Program-made: the position numbers and the translations under genes
Shown: piece after piece, positions 22,794 to 30,926 of the stretch
Numbering within the stretch: position 1 is the stretch's first letter
Layout: every line of letters begins with the position of its first letter
Source of the DNA: DATMER01 sp963741305
GTDB taxonomy: Bacteria > Acidobacteriota > Thermoanaerobaculia > Multivoradales > UBA5704
Direction of reading: 5' to 3'
Assembly: GCA_963741305.1 (NCBI GenBank)
Contig: CAVUHL010000003.1
Coordinates: 930,001-994,000 of the forward strand
Length of the DNA stretch: 64,000 bases
Notes under the pieces: generated by a model
The model's input: the letters and a program-made list of their open reading frames with translations, nothing else
What the model was told of the DNA's origin: nothing
Databases searched by the model: none

Positions 22794-25493
22794 ATGAGCG
22801 AGGAGCACCAGACGCCACTCAACTGGTACGCGGGCGGGAAGGATGCCGACGTCCAGGAGACCGAGGAGTGGCTGACCGCCTTCGAGCAGGTCATCGAGCA
22901 CGAAGGAAGCGGGCGCGCCTGCTTCCTTCTCCAGAAGCTGCTCGAGAAGGGCTACGAGAAGGACATCACCCTCCCCTTCACGGGCAACACGCCTTACATC
23001 AACTCGATCCCGACGACCAAGGAGCCGGCTTACGGCGGCGACCGTGCCATCGAGCGCCGGATCAAGAGCATCGTGCGCTGGAACGCCATGGCCATGGTGG
23101 TGCGCGCCAACAAGCGCTTCGCCGGCCTGGGCGGCCATATCTCCACCTTCGCCTCGGCGGCCACCCTCTACCAGGTGGGCATGCACCACTTCTTCAAGGG
23201 GCGCGGCGAGAGCGGCTTCGACGGCGACATGATCTACTTCCAGGGGCACGCCTCCCCGGGCATCTACGCCAATGCCTTCCTCGAAGGCCGCATCCCTGTC
23301 GAGAAGATGGAAGCCTTCCGCCGCGAGCTGGAGAAGGGCGGCGGCCTCTCCTCCTATCCCCATCCGTGGCTCATGCCCGACTTCTGGGAATTCCCCACAG
23401 TCTCCATGGGGCTGGGGCCGATCGCCGCGATCTATCAGGCCAAGTTCAACCGTTATCTGCGAAACCGGGGCCTGCGCGATCCTCAGAACCGCAAGGTCTG
23501 GGCCTTCCTCGGAGACGGCGAGACCGACGAGCCCGAGACGCTCGGGGCGATCAGCCTCGCCTCCCGCGAGAAGCTGGACAACCTCATCTTCGTCATCAAC
23601 TGCAACCTCCAGCGGCTCGACGGCCCGGTGCGCGGCAACGGCAAGATCATCCAGGAGCTGGAGACCAACTTCCGCGGCGCCGGCTGGAATGTGATCAAAG
23701 TCATCTGGGGGAGCGATTGGGATCCCCTGATCGAGGCGGACAACACCGGCCTCCTCATCAAGCGCATGACCGAGGCGCTCGACGGCGAGTACCAGAAGTA
23801 CACGGTCGAGGGGGGCGACTACGTGCGCCGCGAGTTCTTCGGCAAGCACCCCGAGCTGCTGGAACTGGTCAAGAACTTCTCCGACGAGCAGCTCCATGCA
23901 TTGCGGCGCGGCGGCCACGATCCGGTCAAGGTCTTCGCCGCCTTCAAGGCCGCGGTCGAGCACACCGGCTCGCCGACGGTCATCCTGGCCAAGACCGTCA
24001 AGGGCTACGGCCTCGGGGAAGCAGGAGAGGGGCGCAACGTCACCCATCAACAGAAGAAGCTCAGCGATGAAGAGCTGCGCTTCTTCCGCGACCGCTTCGA
24101 CATCCCTGTCTCCGACAAGGATCTGCACGACGCGCCGTTCTACCGGCCGGCCGACGACAGCGAGGAGATCCAGTACCTCCAGGAGCGCCGCCGCGCGCTG
24201 GGCGGCTATGTCCCCTCCCGCCGGGTACGCTCCGAGCCGCTGCCGCTGCCCCCGGACAGCATCTGGAAGCGCTACTCCGAGGGGGTCAACCGCGAAGTCT
24301 CGACCACCATGGTTTTCGTCCAGATCCTGACCCAGCTCATGAAGGACAAGGAGATCGGCAAGCGGGTGGTGCCCATCGTCCCGGACGAGGCGCGCACCTT
24401 CGGCATGGAGTCGCTCTTCCGGGAGTTCGGCATCTACTCCTACGTGGGCCAGCTCTACGAGCCGGTGGACAAGGGCATGCTCCTCTACTACCGCGAGGTC
24501 AAGGACGGCCAGATCCTGGAAGAGGGCATCACCGAGGCGGGCTCCATGTCCGACTTCATCGCCGCGGGCACCTCCTACGCCACCCACGGCATCGACGCCA
24601 TCCCGTTCTTCATCTTCTACTCGATGTTCGGCTTCCAGCGGGTCGGCGACCTGATCTGGGCCGCCGCGGACCAGCGCTCCCGCGGCTTCCTCCTGGGCGC
24701 CACCGCCGGCCGCACCACGCTCAACGGCGAGGGGCTCCAGCACGAGGACGGCCACAGCCATGTCCTGGCGAGCGTCGTCCCCAACCTGCTGGCCTACGAT
24801 CCGGCCTATGCCTTCGAGCTGGCCACGATCATCAAGGAAGGCATGCGGCGGATGTTCCAGGAGCGCGAAGACATCTTCTACTACATCACCCTCACGAATG
24901 AGAACTACCCCATGCCTCCCATGCCCCCCGGAGTGGAGGAGGGGATCCTCAAGGGTCTCTACAAGTTCAAGGGAGTCCCGGAAGGAATGGACGGCAAGCC
25001 GCGGGTCCACCTGATCGGGAGCGGCTCGCTCCATCGCGAGGCCCTCAGGGCCCAGCAGATCCTGGCCGAGCGCTTCGGCGTGGCGGCCGAGGTCTGGAGC
25101 GCGACCAGCTACAAAGAGCTACGGCGCGACGCCCTGGAAGCGGAGCGCTGGAACATGCTTCACCCGGACCAGGAGGCACGCAAGCCCTACGTGGTCTCGC
25201 TCTTCGAGGGGGATGACCGGCCGATCATCGCGGTCTCCGACTACATGAAGCTGGTGCCCGACCAGATCGCCCGCTGGCTGCCGGGCCGGTTCTATCCCCT
25301 GGGCACGGACGGCTTCGGCCGCAGCGAGACGCGCGAAGCCCTGCGCCGCTTCTTCGAGGTGGACGCCGAGTTCGTGGTCATCGCCACTCTGGTGCAGCTC
25401 GCCCGGCGTGGAGAGATCGAGCCGGCCCGGGTCCGGCAGGCGATTGAAGAGCTGGGGGTCGATCCCGAGAAGCCGTACGCGCTGATGGTGTAA
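22794..25493 (+). CDS. aceE: Pyruvate dehydrogenase E1 component, homodimeric type
   Basis: An 899-residue AceE with conserved N-terminal TPYINSIP, the GLGGHISTFASAATLY and FQGHASPGIYA blocks, and the thiamine diphosphate motif GDGETDEPETLG ending in NLIFVINCNLQRLDG. The transketolase C-terminal region carries GLQHEDGHSHV. It decarboxylates pyruvate and acetylates the lipoyl arm of E2. E2 and E3 genes are not adjacent, so the complex is encoded at scattered sites. Length and all blocks match the E. coli-type enzyme. An AGGAGG ribosome binding site precedes it. The window also encodes a KorAB enzyme, giving both NAD-linked and ferredoxin-linked oxoacid oxidation. Confidence 0.96.
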   Translation: MSEEHQTPLNWYAGGKDADVQETEEWLTAFEQVIEHEGSGRACFLLQKLLEKGYEKDITLPFTGNTPYINSIPTTKEPAYGGDRAIERRIKSIVRWNAMAMVVRANKRFAGLGGHISTFASAATLYQVGMHHFFKGRGESGFDGDMIYFQGHASPGIYANAFLEGRIPVEKMEAFRRELEKGGGLSSYPHPWLMPDFWEFPTVSMGLGPIAAIYQAKFNRYLRNRGLRDPQNRKVWAFLGDGETDEPETLGAISLASREKLDNLIFVINCNLQRLDGPVRGNGKIIQELETNFRGAGWNVIKVIWGSDWDPLIEADNTGLLIKRMTEALDGEYQKYTVEGGDYVRREFFGKHPELLELVKNFSDEQLHALRRGGHDPVKVFAAFKAAVEHTGSPTVILAKTVKGYGLGEAGEGRNVTHQQKKLSDEELRFFRDRFDIPVSDKDLHDAPFYRPADDSEEIQYLQERRRALGGYVPSRRVRSEPLPLPPDSIWKRYSEGVNREVSTTMVFVQILTQLMKDKEIGKRVVPIVPDEARTFGMESLFREFGIYSYVGQLYEPVDKGMLLYYREVKDGQILEEGITEAGSMSDFIAAGTSYATHGIDAIPFFIFYSMFGFQRVGDLIWAAADQRSRGFLLGATAGRTTLNGEGLQHEDGHSHVLASVVPNLLAYDPAYAFELATIIKEGMRRMFQEREDIFYYITLTNENYPMPPMPPGVEEGILKGLYKFKGVPEGMDGKPRVHLIGSGSLHREALRAQQILAERFGVAAEVWSATSYKELRRDALEAERWNMLHPDQEARKPYVVSLFEGDDRPIIAVSDYMKLVPDQIARWLPGRFYPLGTDGFGRSETREALRRFFEVDAEFVVIATLVQLARRGEIEPARVRQAIEELGVDPEKPYALMV

Positions 25494-25526
25494 AGTAGAC
25501 GCCCGACTTCTTAGGAGGATATCGAC

Positions 25527-26129
25527 GTGCGCAGAGCGCTTACCTACGCCCTTTCCCTGGCTCTCCTGCTGCCGGCCCTCGCGGTGGCCGCCCCTGCCGT
25601 CTACAAGGTGGACTCGGACCACAGCGGAGTGAGCTTCACCATCCGCCACTTCGTCTCGAACGTGCCCGGCCGCTTCAAGGACTTCGACGGCTCCATCAAG
25701 TACGACGCGCAGAACCCGGCCGCGTCGAGCGTCAACTTCACCATCCAGGCGGCCTCCATCGACACCGACAACCCCGACCGCGACACCCACCTGCGCGGGG
25801 ACGACTTCTTCAGCGTGGAGAAGTTCCCGACCCTGAGCTTCTCCAGCACCTCGGTGAAGGCCCTGGACGCCGATACCCTGGAGGTCACCGGCGAGCTGAC
25901 GATGAAGGGCGTGACCAAGAAGGTGACGGTGCCTGTCGAGCTGCTCGGATCGGTGAAGACTCCGCGCGGCGAGAAGGCCGGCTTCGAAACTGCCTTCAAG
26001 CTGGACCGCAAGGAGTACGGCATCACCTGGAACCGCGCGCTGGATGCCGGCGGCGCGGTCCTCGGCGACGACGTGAAGATCAGCATCTCCATCGAAGCCG
26101 ACCGCCAGGCCGAGACGCCTGCCAAGTAG
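25527..26129 (+). CDS. Periplasmic YceI-family protein
   Basis: A 200-residue protein with a signal peptide ending AVAAPA, then a lipocalin-like YceI domain: YKVDSDHSGVSFTIRH, FDGSIKYD, DTDNPDRDTHLRGDDFF, LTMKGVTKKVTVPV and GDDVKISISIEADR. YceI proteins bind isoprenoid lipids; the physiological ligand here is unknown. The GTG start at 25527 follows TAGGAGGA at a good distance. It lies 33 bases after aceE and may be read through from it. A solo CCCCTCTCCCCC palindrome follows. Confidence 0.93.
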   Translation: MRRALTYALSLALLLPALAVAAPAVYKVDSDHSGVSFTIRHFVSNVPGRFKDFDGSIKYDAQNPAASSVNFTIQAASIDTDNPDRDTHLRGDDFFSVEKFPTLSFSSTSVKALDADTLEVTGELTMKGVTKKVTVPVELLGSVKTPRGEKAGFETAFKLDRKEYGITWNRALDAGGAVLGDDVKISISIEADRQAETPAK

Positions 26130-26140
26130 ATTGATCCCAT

Positions 26141-26169
26141 CCCCTCTCCCCCGAACCGGGGGAGAGGGG
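26141..26169. repeat. Solo CCCCTCTCCCCC palindrome
   Basis: CCCCTCTCCCCC at 26141-26152 is followed by the loop GAACC and the perfect complement GGGGGAGAGGGG, a 12-bp stem 12 bases after the yceI stop. It may serve as a transcription stop, although no T-run follows. It shares its CCCTCTCCC core with the larger elements at 3758-3902 and 56736-57322. Confidence 0.7.
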
Positions 26170-26193
26170 GATGACGATGCATTCCCACCATTC

Positions 26194-26342
26194 GTAACTC
26201 ACTTCCGAGCGGCCGGAAGTCACTGACCTGCCCTCGGAAGTCACTGACCTGCCGTCCGTAAGTCATTTACCTGGCGCCGTAAGTCACTTACCTGCGCCCG
26301 GAAGCCAGTTACCCGCCTCCCGGAAGTCACTTACCAGCCGCA
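26194..26342. repeat. Seven-unit array of 21/22-bp near-palindromic repeats
   Basis: Units start at 26194, 26215, 26236, 26258, 26279, 26300 and 26322. The core is GTAAGTCACTTACC, which is self-complementary around its central base; in some units it reads GGAAGTCACTGACC. It lies upstream of the sigma factor gene of the CHAT operon. No gene is seen in 26130-26458 apart from this array, the palindrome above and a candidate promoter. Confidence 0.8.
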
Positions 26343-26393
26343 GGTAAGAGGTGGGGGGCCTTAGCGCCAGAGGTTCAGGAGGTAAGCCAACAC

Positions 26394-26423
26394 TTGTGGT
26401 GGATAGGAAGAACTGGCTAGGAT
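26394..26423 (+). promoter_or_regulatory. Candidate promoter for the sigma-CHAT operon
   Basis: TTGTGG at 26394-26399 and TAGGAT at 26418-26423 are 18 bases apart and 36 bases before the sigma factor start. This is a moderate sigma70-type match. It lies about 50 bases downstream of the 21-bp repeat array, which could therefore act on this promoter. Confidence 0.35.
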
Positions 26424-26458
26424 ACGGAGTTCCCAGTTCACCACGATGGAGAAGTAGT

Positions 26459-27031
26459 ATGGCCATGACGGACGACCTCGGCCCCCGCGATCAAGGCTTC
26501 ATGGACACGCCCGACGAACTGTTCCGACGCTACTACCGGCCGGTGGTCGCCTTCTTTACACGCCGGGGATTCTCCCTGGACGAGAGCCAGGATCTAGCCC
26601 AGGAGACGTTTCTTCGGGTCTTTAAGAATATGGACAGCTTTCGAGGTGAGAGCGCCATCGAGACCTGGCTCTTCCAGATTGCCGGGAATCTGTACAAGAA
26701 CACTCTCCGCAGCCTCCAGACCCAGAAGCGGGATGCCCAGGAGGTGTCTCTGGAAAGCTCCGAGGCAGTCGTGGAAATAGGTACCCGAGACAGCGATGCT
26801 TTGAGAGCCATCCTGACCCAAGAGCGATCCCAACGGCTCCACAAGGCCCTTGAGGACCTGCCACCGCAGATGCGGCAGGCGGTATACCTGCGCGTGGACG
26901 GGGATTTGAAGTATCGTGAGATCGCCGACGTGATGCACATCACGATCGAGACGGTTAAGGCACATCTGTACCAGGCGAGACAGAAGCTGAGGGACCGTCT
27001 CGCCGACTACTTTACGGATATCGAGTTTTGA
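26459..27031 (+). CDS. ECF-type sigma factor heading the CHAT operon
   Basis: A 190-residue sigma factor with region 2 (FFTRRGFSLDESQDLAQETF and FRGESAIETWLFQIAGN) and region 4 (LPPQMRQAVYLRV, YREIADVMHITIETVKAHLY). The start at 26459 was chosen because GGAGA lies upstream and the longer frame adds an unlikely Arg/Ser-rich stretch; ATG at 26465 is an alternative. It overlaps the anti-sigma gene by four bases. It is a close relative of the sigma factor at 19127-19726. Genes under its control are unknown, but autoregulation of this operon would be typical. Confidence 0.92.
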   Translation: MAMTDDLGPRDQGFMDTPDELFRRYYRPVVAFFTRRGFSLDESQDLAQETFLRVFKNMDSFRGESAIETWLFQIAGNLYKNTLRSLQTQKRDAQEVSLESSEAVVEIGTRDSDALRAILTQERSQRLHKALEDLPPQMRQAVYLRVDGDLKYREIADVMHITIETVKAHLYQARQKLRDRLADYFTDIEF

Positions 27032-27828
27032 GCGAAGACGACCAGAAGCCACCGTTGGACGCCGCCCTCCGCCATCTTGCGGAGCAGCAACGGCGGTCCT
27101 TGACCAGCCATCCGACGCCGCAGGAGCTGGCGGCCTATCACGGTGGAGAGTTGCCGCCGGAAGCCGAGTCGCGGATGCTCGACCACCTGGCCATCTGCCG
27201 CGAGTGCAGCGATCTGCTCCTCGATTTGGCCGGTTTCGCGGACCTGAAGCCGCCGCAGGGCGTGCCCGAGCTGACCGACGAGCAGGTCGAGCAGGATTGG
27301 CAGGCGCTCCGGTCCCGGATGCGAGCGGGGGAGGGGAGGAAGGAGAGGACGGCGGAGGTGGTGCCGATCCGGCCGGCAGGGCGGTTGCCGCGGCCGGAGC
27401 AGAGTCATTGGCTGCCGATTGCTGCGTCGCTGCTGGCGGTGATCGGGTTGTCGTTCGGGCTTTACCAGACCGTGAAGGTGGGGCCGAACTCTGAATTGCA
27501 GTCGGTGCGCGAGGTCGATTCGGGTTCAGCGGTGAGAGGAGACGACGAGCCCGGCCAGAGTATTTCCTCTCGTGCTCCAGGATTGATTCGCCTCAGACCT
27601 TATCCGAACGCCGTGGCGAGCTATCCCCCCTACGAGGCCGAGATTGTCTATGAAGAGCAAGGTGATGTTGTGAAGCGGGTCCCGGTCACGACGATCGATA
27701 CAGATCCCTTGCTGCTAATTCCTGCTGGTTCGCTGGCCCGCGGGAGGTACCATGCATACCTCTATGGAATTCGGGAAGGAAAGAAAGTCGTGTTGTCGGA
27801 GGTAGAGTTCGACGTCAATGATCCGTAG
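27028..27828 (+). CDS. Membrane zinc-finger anti-sigma factor
   Basis: A 266-residue protein. The cytoplasmic N-terminus carries the ZAS-type motif His53-x3-Cys57-x2-Cys60 (HLAICREC), probably with His38 upstream. One membrane helix follows at about residues 128-149 (WLPIAASLLAVIGLSFGLY), then a beta-rich outer domain of about 115 residues. This is the classic layout of an anti-sigma factor that holds its ECF sigma until cut or altered. It starts with TTG overlapping the sigma stop, and its end overlaps the CHAT gene by 11 bases. The adjacent clan CD proteases are obvious candidates to release the sigma factor, but that is inference. Confidence 0.85.
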   Translation: MSEDDQKPPLDAALRHLAEQQRRSLTSHPTPQELAAYHGGELPPEAESRMLDHLAICRECSDLLLDLAGFADLKPPQGVPELTDEQVEQDWQALRSRMRAGEGRKERTAEVVPIRPAGRLPRPEQSHWLPIAASLLAVIGLSFGLYQTVKVGPNSELQSVREVDSGSAVRGDDEPGQSISSRAPGLIRLRPYPNAVASYPPYEAEIVYEEQGDVVKRVPVTTIDTDPLLLIPAGSLARGRYHAYLYGIREGKKVVLSEVEFDVNDP

Positions 27829-30655
27829 CAGTACCGGCGTTCTGTCCCTCTTTGGCCTGCTGCTTGTGCAGGCTGGTGCGCCACGGCTTTCCTTACCGCT
27901 TTTTTCCAAGCCCATCACACAGGCGCAAGCACGCCCTATATCCGGGGGCCAAAGCCTCGAAAACGAGCTGGCATCGGGAGAGCAGCACACCTACAGTATT
28001 CCCCTCTCCCTGAAGGACTTTCTTTCGGTCGAAGTCGACCAGCGCGGCATCGACGCCCTGGTCACCCTTCTCGATCCCGCGGGGACGACCGTGATTCAGA
28101 TGGAGAGCCCTGAAGGCCGCAGGGGAAGAAAGCCCGTATGCGCCGTGGCTAAAGTATCCGGTCCCTACCGGCTGCAACTAAGCGGAAAGGGAAAAGGATG
28201 GCGAGGCTCTTATCGAGTGACCGTCCGGGAAGTCCGCAAGGCCTCGAAGGCCGACCACGCCTGTGATACCGCCCTTCGGATCATCACCGAAGGAGACGCT
28301 CTCCGGGAGAAGCAGCCGGCGGATGCAATCGAGAAGTATCAAACGGCGCTTGGCGCTTGGTCCGCGGTGAGCGATTCCTGGGTTCAGGTGTTGGCCTTGG
28401 AACGCCTCGGATCTCTCCTCACAAACCAGGGTAGTTATGACAAGGCATTGTCTGCGTACGGTCAGGCACTACCTCTGGCCCGCGCTTTGGGAGACCGCAG
28501 AGCCGAGGCGCACCTGTCCAGTCGCACCGCTGTGGTGTACACCTTCCGGGGAGAGCAGGTCCGCGCCCTACCCCTCGCGCAGAGTGCGTTGGCTCTCGCC
28601 GAGGCAGGGGAGTACCTCGACATCCAGGCCTCCTCTCGGAATATTCTCGGAATGATCTCGAGGGGCTTGGGTCAGGTTCAGGACGCACTAGTCTCCTATC
28701 GGATCGCCCAGGAGCTCTGGCAGCAGGCGAAGGAGCCTGCCGAAGAGGCACGCGTTCTCAGCAACCGAGGGGAGCTTTACTTGACAGTGGGCATGGCGGA
28801 CCAGGCGCTCGCCTCGTTCAATCAAGCCCAGGGGCTCCTGAGCCGGGAAGAAAAGAGGGACGTACGACTCTGGATGCTTGCCGGGGCGGCTGCGGCGCTT
28901 CATGAAAAGTGGGAGCTGCCCCGGGCCAAAATGTTTTACGGCTTGGCGCTCGATCTGGCCCGGACCCCTAGAGAACAGATGGTGATCCTCCATCGCATGT
29001 CCCTTGTACGCCGGGACGAGGGTGATCTGCCCGGGGCGATTACCGTGCTCGAGAAGTCCTTGCAACTCGCTCGCCTTCAAAAAGACGGCCGACGTGAAGC
29101 CTACGCTCTGGCAGACCTCGCCCATATGGAGGATCTGCGGAACCGGGAAGCGGAGGCCGTCCAAAAGTTCGATCAGGCGCTGGAGATCCTAACCGAGCTG
29201 CGGGACCCTGCCGCCATGGCATCCGTTCTTTTCGGCCGGGCAGAGGCTGAGAGGGAACGCGGCCATCTCGACGAAGCAATTACATCGATCGAGGAGTCCA
29301 TAAGCTTGGTCGAGTCCCTGCGCTCGGATCTCAATCCAGGACCGCGCATCGCATTCTTCGCCTCCCGGCATCAGTATTACGAGCTGTACGTGAACCTGTT
29401 GATGGAGAAGCACCGTCACAACCCGGATGCTGGGTATCAGGACCGAGCATTCGAAATCGGTGAGCGCTCTCGAGCCCGGTCCTTGCTGGACGACATGGCT
29501 GGACGGCCAAGCGCAGCGGCCATGACCCTGAGAGAGATCCAGCGAGAGGTCTTGGACAGGGATTCGCTGCTGTTGTCCTATCAGTTGGGGAATCCCAAGA
29601 GCACCCTCTGGCTCGTGACGCCGGATTCCTTGACTTCCTTCGATCTACCCCCCCGGTCCGAGATTGAGAAGGAGGTTCTGCGGGTTCGGGAACGACTGTC
29701 AAACGGAGCCGGATTGGCCGAGGCCGGAAATCTCAGCGGCATGCTGCTTCCGGTCGGGATTGCTCCCCTCGGCCGCAAGCGCCTCCTCATCGTGCCCGAC
29801 GGACTCCTGCACCTCGTCCCCTTCGCTGCGCTTTGTGAGTCCCGCTTGCCGGAGGGAGGGTGCCGGACTCGGACGCCTCTCGTTCTCAATCACGAAGTCG
29901 TGCATCTCCCTTCCGCATCGGTGCTCGGACGGATGCGGAAGAAGCTAGAGTCCCGGCAGCCGGAAGCCGGGCCCATCGGTTTGCTGGCCGACGCGGTATT
30001 CGAGCGCCGCGATCGGCGGCTCATCGATAAGATCGGCGAGCCGCGGCCGGGCGAGAAGGAGCCTGATAGCGGATTGGGAATCGAGCGCCTGGGGCGTCTG
30101 CGATACACAGATACGGAAGCTGACGAGATCCTCAAGCTTTTCCCCGCTGAGACAGGGTTCAGCGCCCGCGGCTTCTTGGCGAGCCGCGAAACCGCAATGA
30201 GCCCGGAGTTCCTTCGCAACCGTATTCTCCACTTTGCGACCCACAACATCGTCGCGGAGCACCCCGATCTGTCGGGGCTCGTGCTGAGCCGATTCGACGC
30301 GAGTGGCCGCCGGATGCAAGGCTTCCTGGGCGTGCAGGAAATTTATGGTCTGAAGCTATCGGCAGAGCTCATAGTGCTGAGCGCCTGCGGTACCGGACTC
30401 GGCAGCGAGGTCCGTGGCGAAGGGGTGCTGGGCCTGACTCGTGCCTTCCTCCACTCGGGTGCAAAGCGTGTGGTAGTGAGCCTCTGGAGTGTCCAAGAGC
30501 GAGAGACGACCGAACTGATGACCCGCTTCTATCGAAAACTGCGCGACGGCCTTCCTGCCTCGGCCGCTCTGCGGTCCGCTCAGGCTTCGATGTTCTCCGA
30601 TAGTTACCGGCCGCGAGCCTGGGCCAGTTTCGTGCTTCAGGGCGAGCCCCGCTGA
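27818..30655 (+). CDS. TPR-CHAT protein 2 (clan CD protease-like)
   Basis: A 945-residue protein with a signal-like hydrophobic N-terminus. A beta-sandwich follows at about residues 45-140 (EQHTYSIPLSL, LDPAGTTVIQMESP), then TPR repeats to about residue 520, and a CHAT domain with His809 in LHFATHN and Cys857 in LSACGTGLG. The dyad is intact. The order and many residues match TPR-CHAT protein 1 (for example GYQDRAFEIGERSRARSL against GYDLQALEVNERSLARSL). It overlaps the anti-sigma gene by 11 bases, so it is produced in step with it. CHAT proteins include the separase/caspase-like peptidase of type III-E CRISPR effectors. Confidence 0.9.
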   Translation: MIRSSTGVLSLFGLLLVQAGAPRLSLPLFSKPITQAQARPISGGQSLENELASGEQHTYSIPLSLKDFLSVEVDQRGIDALVTLLDPAGTTVIQMESPEGRRGRKPVCAVAKVSGPYRLQLSGKGKGWRGSYRVTVREVRKASKADHACDTALRIITEGDALREKQPADAIEKYQTALGAWSAVSDSWVQVLALERLGSLLTNQGSYDKALSAYGQALPLARALGDRRAEAHLSSRTAVVYTFRGEQVRALPLAQSALALAEAGEYLDIQASSRNILGMISRGLGQVQDALVSYRIAQELWQQAKEPAEEARVLSNRGELYLTVGMADQALASFNQAQGLLSREEKRDVRLWMLAGAAAALHEKWELPRAKMFYGLALDLARTPREQMVILHRMSLVRRDEGDLPGAITVLEKSLQLARLQKDGRREAYALADLAHMEDLRNREAEAVQKFDQALEILTELRDPAAMASVLFGRAEAERERGHLDEAITSIEESISLVESLRSDLNPGPRIAFFASRHQYYELYVNLLMEKHRHNPDAGYQDRAFEIGERSRARSLLDDMAGRPSAAAMTLREIQREVLDRDSLLLSYQLGNPKSTLWLVTPDSLTSFDLPPRSEIEKEVLRVRERLSNGAGLAEAGNLSGMLLPVGIAPLGRKRLLIVPDGLLHLVPFAALCESRLPEGGCRTRTPLVLNHEVVHLPSASVLGRMRKKLESRQPEAGPIGLLADAVFERRDRRLIDKIGEPRPGEKEPDSGLGIERLGRLRYTDTEADEILKLFPAETGFSARGFLASRETAMSPEFLRNRILHFATHNIVAEHPDLSGLVLSRFDASGRRMQGFLGVQEIYGLKLSAELIVLSACGTGLGSEVRGEGVLGLTRAFLHSGAKRVVVSLWSVQERETTELMTRFYRKLRDGLPASAALRSAQASMFSDSYRPRAWASFVLQGEPR

Positions 30656-30758
30656 TCCTTTCGTCTCCTCCAAACAAAACCTAAGCTCCGGTGTCTACAC
30701 AGGGGAATCTGAAGAGGCGAGTGGATCGCCTCGAAACTCAACTCAAAGGAGGGGCGCG

Positions 30759-30926
30759 ATGGATAAACCTGACGGCCAGAAGATCAAGGACAACGATACG
30801 ACCAAGAGCCCTCGGAGCTACCCCGTCGCGGGGGAAGATCCGCCGCCGGTCCCCCAGAGCGACGGCGACGACAATGATCCGGGTAAGCCTCCGGGTGCCA
30901 GCTATCCGCTCGAGGGCGCCGACTGA
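30759..30926 (+). CDS. Small Pro/Asp-rich peptide of the CHAT operon
   Basis: A 55-residue ORF preceded by AAAGGAGGGGCGCG, an excellent ribosome binding site. It begins MDKPDGQKIKDNDTTKSPR and then contains two copies of a Ser-Tyr-Pro motif, SYPVAGED and SYPLEGAD. A DPPPVPQSDGDDNDPGKPPG linker separates them. It is predicted to be disordered. Its stop codon overlaps the start of the next gene by one base (TGATG), so it is translationally coupled to the clan CD protease gene. It matches the 58-aa peptide after TPR-CHAT 1 in position, size and composition. No known family is recognised. Confidence 0.65.
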   Translation: MDKPDGQKIKDNDTTKSPRSYPVAGEDPPPVPQSDGDDNDPGKPPGASYPLEGAD

